This document shows positions 47,771-64,000 of a DNA stretch of 64,000 nucleotides, in pieces; within the stretch, counting starts at the first letter, position 1, and every line of letters starts with the position of its first letter. Where the stretch lies: positions 2,924,501-2,988,500 of the forward strand of contig JALIGW010000029.1 in the NCBI GenBank assembly GCA_023053685.1, read 5' to 3'. The notes beneath the pieces are model-generated. The model had not been told where the DNA came from and made no database searches. It was given only the letters and a program-made list of their open reading frames with translations. Origin of the DNA: Diadophis punctatus similis. Taxonomy: Eukaryota; Chordata; Lepidosauria; Squamata; Dipsadidae. A program made the translations under genes and the position numbers.

Positions 47771-48352
47771 ACCTAGAGAAAGCAGCAAGAAGTAACAAGG
47801 GATCAGGCCCAGTCCTTTGCCACCTTCCATATTTACTGAATAATGGCAGCTTTAGAAGCCACCTGGTTTTTCTCTCTCTTCCTTATTTCACTTTCCATTC
47901 CCAGATACCTTCCAACTGATGAGAGCTTTGGCAGTAAAACTTCTTAATTACAGGGAATGAGAGGAAAGCTGGCTCCAAACAGTGGAAGGCTCTAAAAGAA
48001 AACTTACAAGGTTGGTCTATATTATAGCAGCAATATCAAAACATCGAGAAGTATACATATATATTTTTAATAAAACGAATGTATTAGAGCTCTACATTAG
48101 TTGCAAACCTGAAACAAGAAACGTCTCCTACATTTCTGCTTTTCAAAAAAAAAAAGATATGATGGTGCTGTTATAATTCTATACTGGAAATACCAGTTCC
48201 ATGACAATCTGTTCATTTAATTAAAAAATGCCAACGAAGAGCTGTCTCTGGTCAGAAAGTATTTTGCTGGGGCAGGTTGGATTAGAATCCTAACCAGACA
48301 AAGATTCCTTGGGATTTAGAGGTGTGTTGCATGCACAACAATCCAGATGAGC
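47771..48352. other. sequence 3' of RAD9A, no further feature
   Basis: Probably holds the RAD9A 3' UTR (minus strand). No canonical AATAAA was seen on the minus strand. Confidence 0.5.
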
Positions 48353-59339
<10,987 letters not shown>

Positions 59340-59383
59340 GCCAAAGGAGAGATGTCACAGAGAACTCTACTTTAGTAGAACTG

Positions 59384-60140
59384 AGAAGAAACAAAATATT
59401 TGCATGATTACTCTTCATCTAATACCCAATAGGAAGTCTATTTCACAAGGAAGATACTAGAAAATAAGAGAAAATTGTGCACGCACACAGACATAAATCA
59501 TCACAAATTCAAACTTTGGCAATAAATCCACATACTGTCTATTTAAATTAATAAGCTTTATTCATACTTTTTAGGCATTTGAAGGGCAAGAGGTTACTAC
59601 TTTGCATGTTTGGCCCCCAAAGCCAGCCGCTAACTTAACATGTAAATTTAAAAAATAATACATTTATATAATACAAAATAAGTACAGAACCACTAACGTA
59701 AGTATGAAAAAGATTCTCAGCCCAATTCATAGAACACCATTTTCATGTGAATTGGATAAGGCAATGCTATTCTAGTGGAAGAGTACAAGAGATGTGACAA
59801 AGTGCCAAGTCTTTGATGGAAATTATAGAAGTAAGTGGAAGTATAGTCCCATGTTGCATGAAATGTATGGAAGTGGAGCATTTAGCTTTTATTGCTCAGA
59901 AAGTGAACAATAAAAGTTGCAATACTGCATTTTTTCACAATCCAAAGGTGTCATAAGGTCCTCTTTACACCACACAATGTAACACATATACAGTAATAGG
60001 TCACAGCATTTGGATGCCAAATAAATTATGGTTTCAGGAAAGGCTCTGTGGTGGTTTTACTTTTGGAAGAAACTATTCAGCATCACTGACTTACATTTTA
60101 AAAAAACTATTTTACATCACGTGTTCAGCTAAACTGAATC
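59384..60140. other. upstream of the RAD9A ATG exon, no further feature
   Basis: AT-rich; possibly part of a 5' UTR intron of RAD9A. Confidence 0.45.
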
Positions 60141-60149
60141 ATGTGTTCA

Positions 60150-60266
60150 GTGTTGTACCATTCTTGACGAATGTATCTTTTCTTTTTATGTACACTGAGA
60201 GCATATGCACCAAAGACAAATTCCTTGTGTGTCCAATCACACGTGGCCAATAAAGAATTCTAATCT
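60150..60266 (+). mobile_element. snake1-type CR1/L3 3' tail
   Basis: TGTACACTGAGAGCATATGC, CAAATTCCTTGTGTGTCCAA and TGGCCAATAAAGAATTCTAATC: the same tail as at 26,920-26,970 and (inverted) 39,334-39,388. Its pentanucleotide tail is short and mutated. Confidence 0.75.
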
Positions 60267-60344
60267 AAATAGAAAATTGTCAAATGTGTTTTTAGAAGAA
60301 TATGAATTTAATTTCAAATTCCATTTTGTGCTTATTGCTATGTA

Positions 60345-60714
60345 CAGGTAATCTTCGACTAATGACCACAATTGAGCCCAAAATTTATGTTGCTAAATAA
60401 GAAATTTGTTAAGCGAGCTTTGCCCCATTTTAGGACTTTTCTTGCCACTTTTGTTAAGTGAATCATTGCAGTTGTTAAATTAGTAATACAATTGTTAAGT
60501 GAATTGACTGCTTGTCAGGTCGCAAAAGGGGATCACGTGACTCCAGGACACTGCAACCATCATAAATATGAGTTCCCAAGCATCCGAATTTTGATCACAT
60601 GTCCAAATGCTGCAACGGTCATAAGTGTGACAAATGGTCATAAGTCACTTTTCTCAGTGCCATTGTAACTTCAAACGGTCATTAAATGAACTGAAGTAAG
60701 TCAAAGACTACCTG
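60345..60714. mobile_element. mariner-like MITE (CAGGTAATCTTCGAC ends), uninterrupted copy
   Basis: 370 bp, CAGGTAATCTTCGACTAATG to AGTCAAAGACTACCTG with TA on both sides. Interior GTTAAGTGAATC repeats, TTTTGATCACATG. Relative of 31,042-31,836. Confidence 0.8.
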
Positions 60715-61170
60715 TAATTTCCAGAAGTCGCCTGTCTGAATAGCTTGAAAGCACCAGCCTTGCTTCTTCATCGTCTTTTTTTTAAATAGCCGTTTCATGA
60801 GACCCTGTGCCTTAACAAGGTATGGAAAAATTGGTTTAGCATTCCAGATACATAGATAGATGGATGTAGATGGTTTGGCATTTCATACATAGGCAATTGC
60901 TAGGAGAATAATAGGATTTGTTTTAGTAGTGATTTGGTTGTGATGCTAACTAGAAAAGGACAGCTGTTCCCTTAGGAGAAAGGGCGTCTTAGGGACAAAT
61001 TCAATGAATATTCTAAGCAACCTCGACGATGCAATTCTGCTTATTTGTGCAAAAGTAAACTGTACGTATTACTTTAAACAAGCAAAGCACTTCAGCTCCA
61101 ACAGATCTGAGAAGTTGAAGTTGTCACCCAGCCTACTTAAAAGAGGTAGGAGTTCTGTGCAAGGTCAGGC

Positions 61171-61171
61171 T

Positions 61172-61235
<64 letters not shown>

Positions 61236-61240
61236 TTATC
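61171..61240. repeat. (TATC)n tetranucleotide microsatellite
   Basis: About 17 TATC units. Confidence 0.97.
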
Positions 61241-61312
61241 ATCTAATCTAAGAAAAGATACCTTGGTATGAAAGGCATCAGTCCACCGTCGTCTGAATGC
61301 TAAATTTCCCAC

Positions 61313-61900
61313 CTGGACAAGTGTTTCGCTTTGCTCTTTGGACGCAAGGCTTCACCATCCCATCCCAAAGCTAAAGCCTGCTGAATGGACACCCCTAGCA
61401 TGAGAAAGAAGCTGCCCTTCCGCAATCCTGTAAGAAAAAAAGGACTCCACAAAAAAAAAACACTGTCCCAAACCTCTTGCTATTATAACACACTAATTCC
61501 TCCTTCTGCCGCTTCCCTGCAACAGCAACGCAAAAAAAAAACCACCAACCCCTCCTCTCCACCCACCCTGCATTCTCATTGGACAATACGACTGCCAGGT
61601 CCCACCGGGCAAGCACGTGGGAAATGAGTTAAATCTCATTTGTGGATTTTTGTCCACGTGATCAACGCGGAGCTTGGACCGGAGGGTAGACTGCAGCTCC
61701 TCGTTTCAAATGAAAGGGAAGGGAGGGGGGGGGGGTCAGATTCGAGGGCTCTTCTTATTCTCGTTAATCCTTTGATTATGGCTGCGGTCCGAGGAAAGGG
61801 GCGGGTTTACGCCTGCGCTGAAAGAACCGAAGGAGGAAGTTACTTTGCAACGGGGGATCTCGCCTTGCTTTTAGCTAACGAAAAAGGAAGGGTGGTTTAT
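61313..61900 (-). promoter_or_regulatory. candidate RAD9A promoter / non-coding first exon
   Basis: CpG density rises here compared with the flanks. Two CACGTG E-boxes (61,614-61,619 and 61,655-61,660) flank an ATGAGTTAAATCTCAT-type stretch, and an ATTGG at 61,578-61,582 reads as CCAAT on the minus strand. A donor-like CCAG|GTGGGA sits at 61,312. An acceptor-like TTCTTCTCAG lies just before the RAD9A ATG exon, so a spliced 5' UTR of about 1.9 kb intron is plausible. It could instead be the promoter of a plus-strand gene outside the window. Confidence 0.4.
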
Positions 61901-62039
61901 TGTCCCTAAACTCGCTTTCTTGGAGTAAGCCTTATTGAAGTCAGTGAGACTTTCTTCTAAGTAAGCCGGGATAGGATTATGCTTTTTAAATATGTGTGTG
62001 TGTTTGTGTATAATGCTTCTTAAATATGTATGTATATAT

Positions 62040-64000
<1,961 letters not shown>

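Noticed and set aside
61385..61627. 80-aa plus-strand frame near the E-boxes, considered as a new gene's first exon
   Set aside because: Lys/Pro-rich low-complexity translation with no family resemblance.

Overview
This window is vertebrate nuclear DNA. It is almost certainly from a squamate reptile and most likely an advanced (colubroid) snake. The signs are: three spliced genes with canonical GT-AG introns; a BovB (RTE) LINE; CR1/L3 LINE tails that run straight into AATAG/ATTCT pentanucleotide microsatellites (the 'snake1' microsatellite-seeding signature known from snakes); Penelope-like remnants; and many short hAT-type inverted-repeat elements with 8-bp target duplications. Species assignment is inference; the repeat families and genes are read from the sequence.

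Three protein-coding genes were reconstructed exon by exon, and every reading frame closes. (1) TBC1D10C (carabin), minus strand, 33,775 to 3,594, nine coding exons, 479 aa. (2) PPP1CA (protein phosphatase 1 catalytic subunit alpha), plus strand, 39,861 to 46,460, seven coding exons, 330 aa. (3) RAD9A (9-1-1 checkpoint clamp subunit), minus strand, 59,339 to 48,353, eleven coding exons, 378 aa. TBC1D10C and PPP1CA are head-to-head with about 6.1 kb between start codons. PPP1CA and RAD9A are tail-to-tail with about 1.9 kb between stop codons. As known from human 11q13, the same three genes lie there in the same relative order and orientation, so this is a conserved synteny block. The gene products do not form one pathway: RAD9A acts in DNA-damage checkpoint signalling, PPP1CA is a general Ser/Thr phosphatase, and TBC1D10C is a RabGAP and calcineurin/Ras inhibitor of lymphocytes.

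Layout: 1-3.6 kb is repeat-rich flank beyond the 3' end of TBC1D10C. 3.6-33.8 kb is TBC1D10C, whose introns hold most of the mobile DNA. 33.8-39.8 kb is the divergent intergenic region, with a BovB LINE and a GC-rich hAT-like element that imitates a CpG island. 39.8-46.8 kb is PPP1CA, with a true CpG-rich 5' end. 46.8-48.3 kb is the convergent intergenic region. 48.3-59.4 kb is RAD9A. 59.4-64 kb is upstream RAD9A flank, with a candidate non-coding first exon/promoter near 61.3-61.9 kb.

The most notable non-genic signal is a set of short hAT-like elements. Ten copies carry CAGTGGTGGG-type ends, all lie at 2.4-35.1 kb, and all have an 8-bp target duplication. Eight carry CAGTGATGGCGAACC-type ends and are spread across the window. 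Two share TAAGGTGACCAG ends. Several are fold-back structures. The most striking, at 22,382-22,682, is an almost perfect 301-bp palindrome with 149-bp arms and a 3-base spacer. I found no prokaryotic-style system, toxin gene or CRISPR array, and no evidence of a new protein-coding system.
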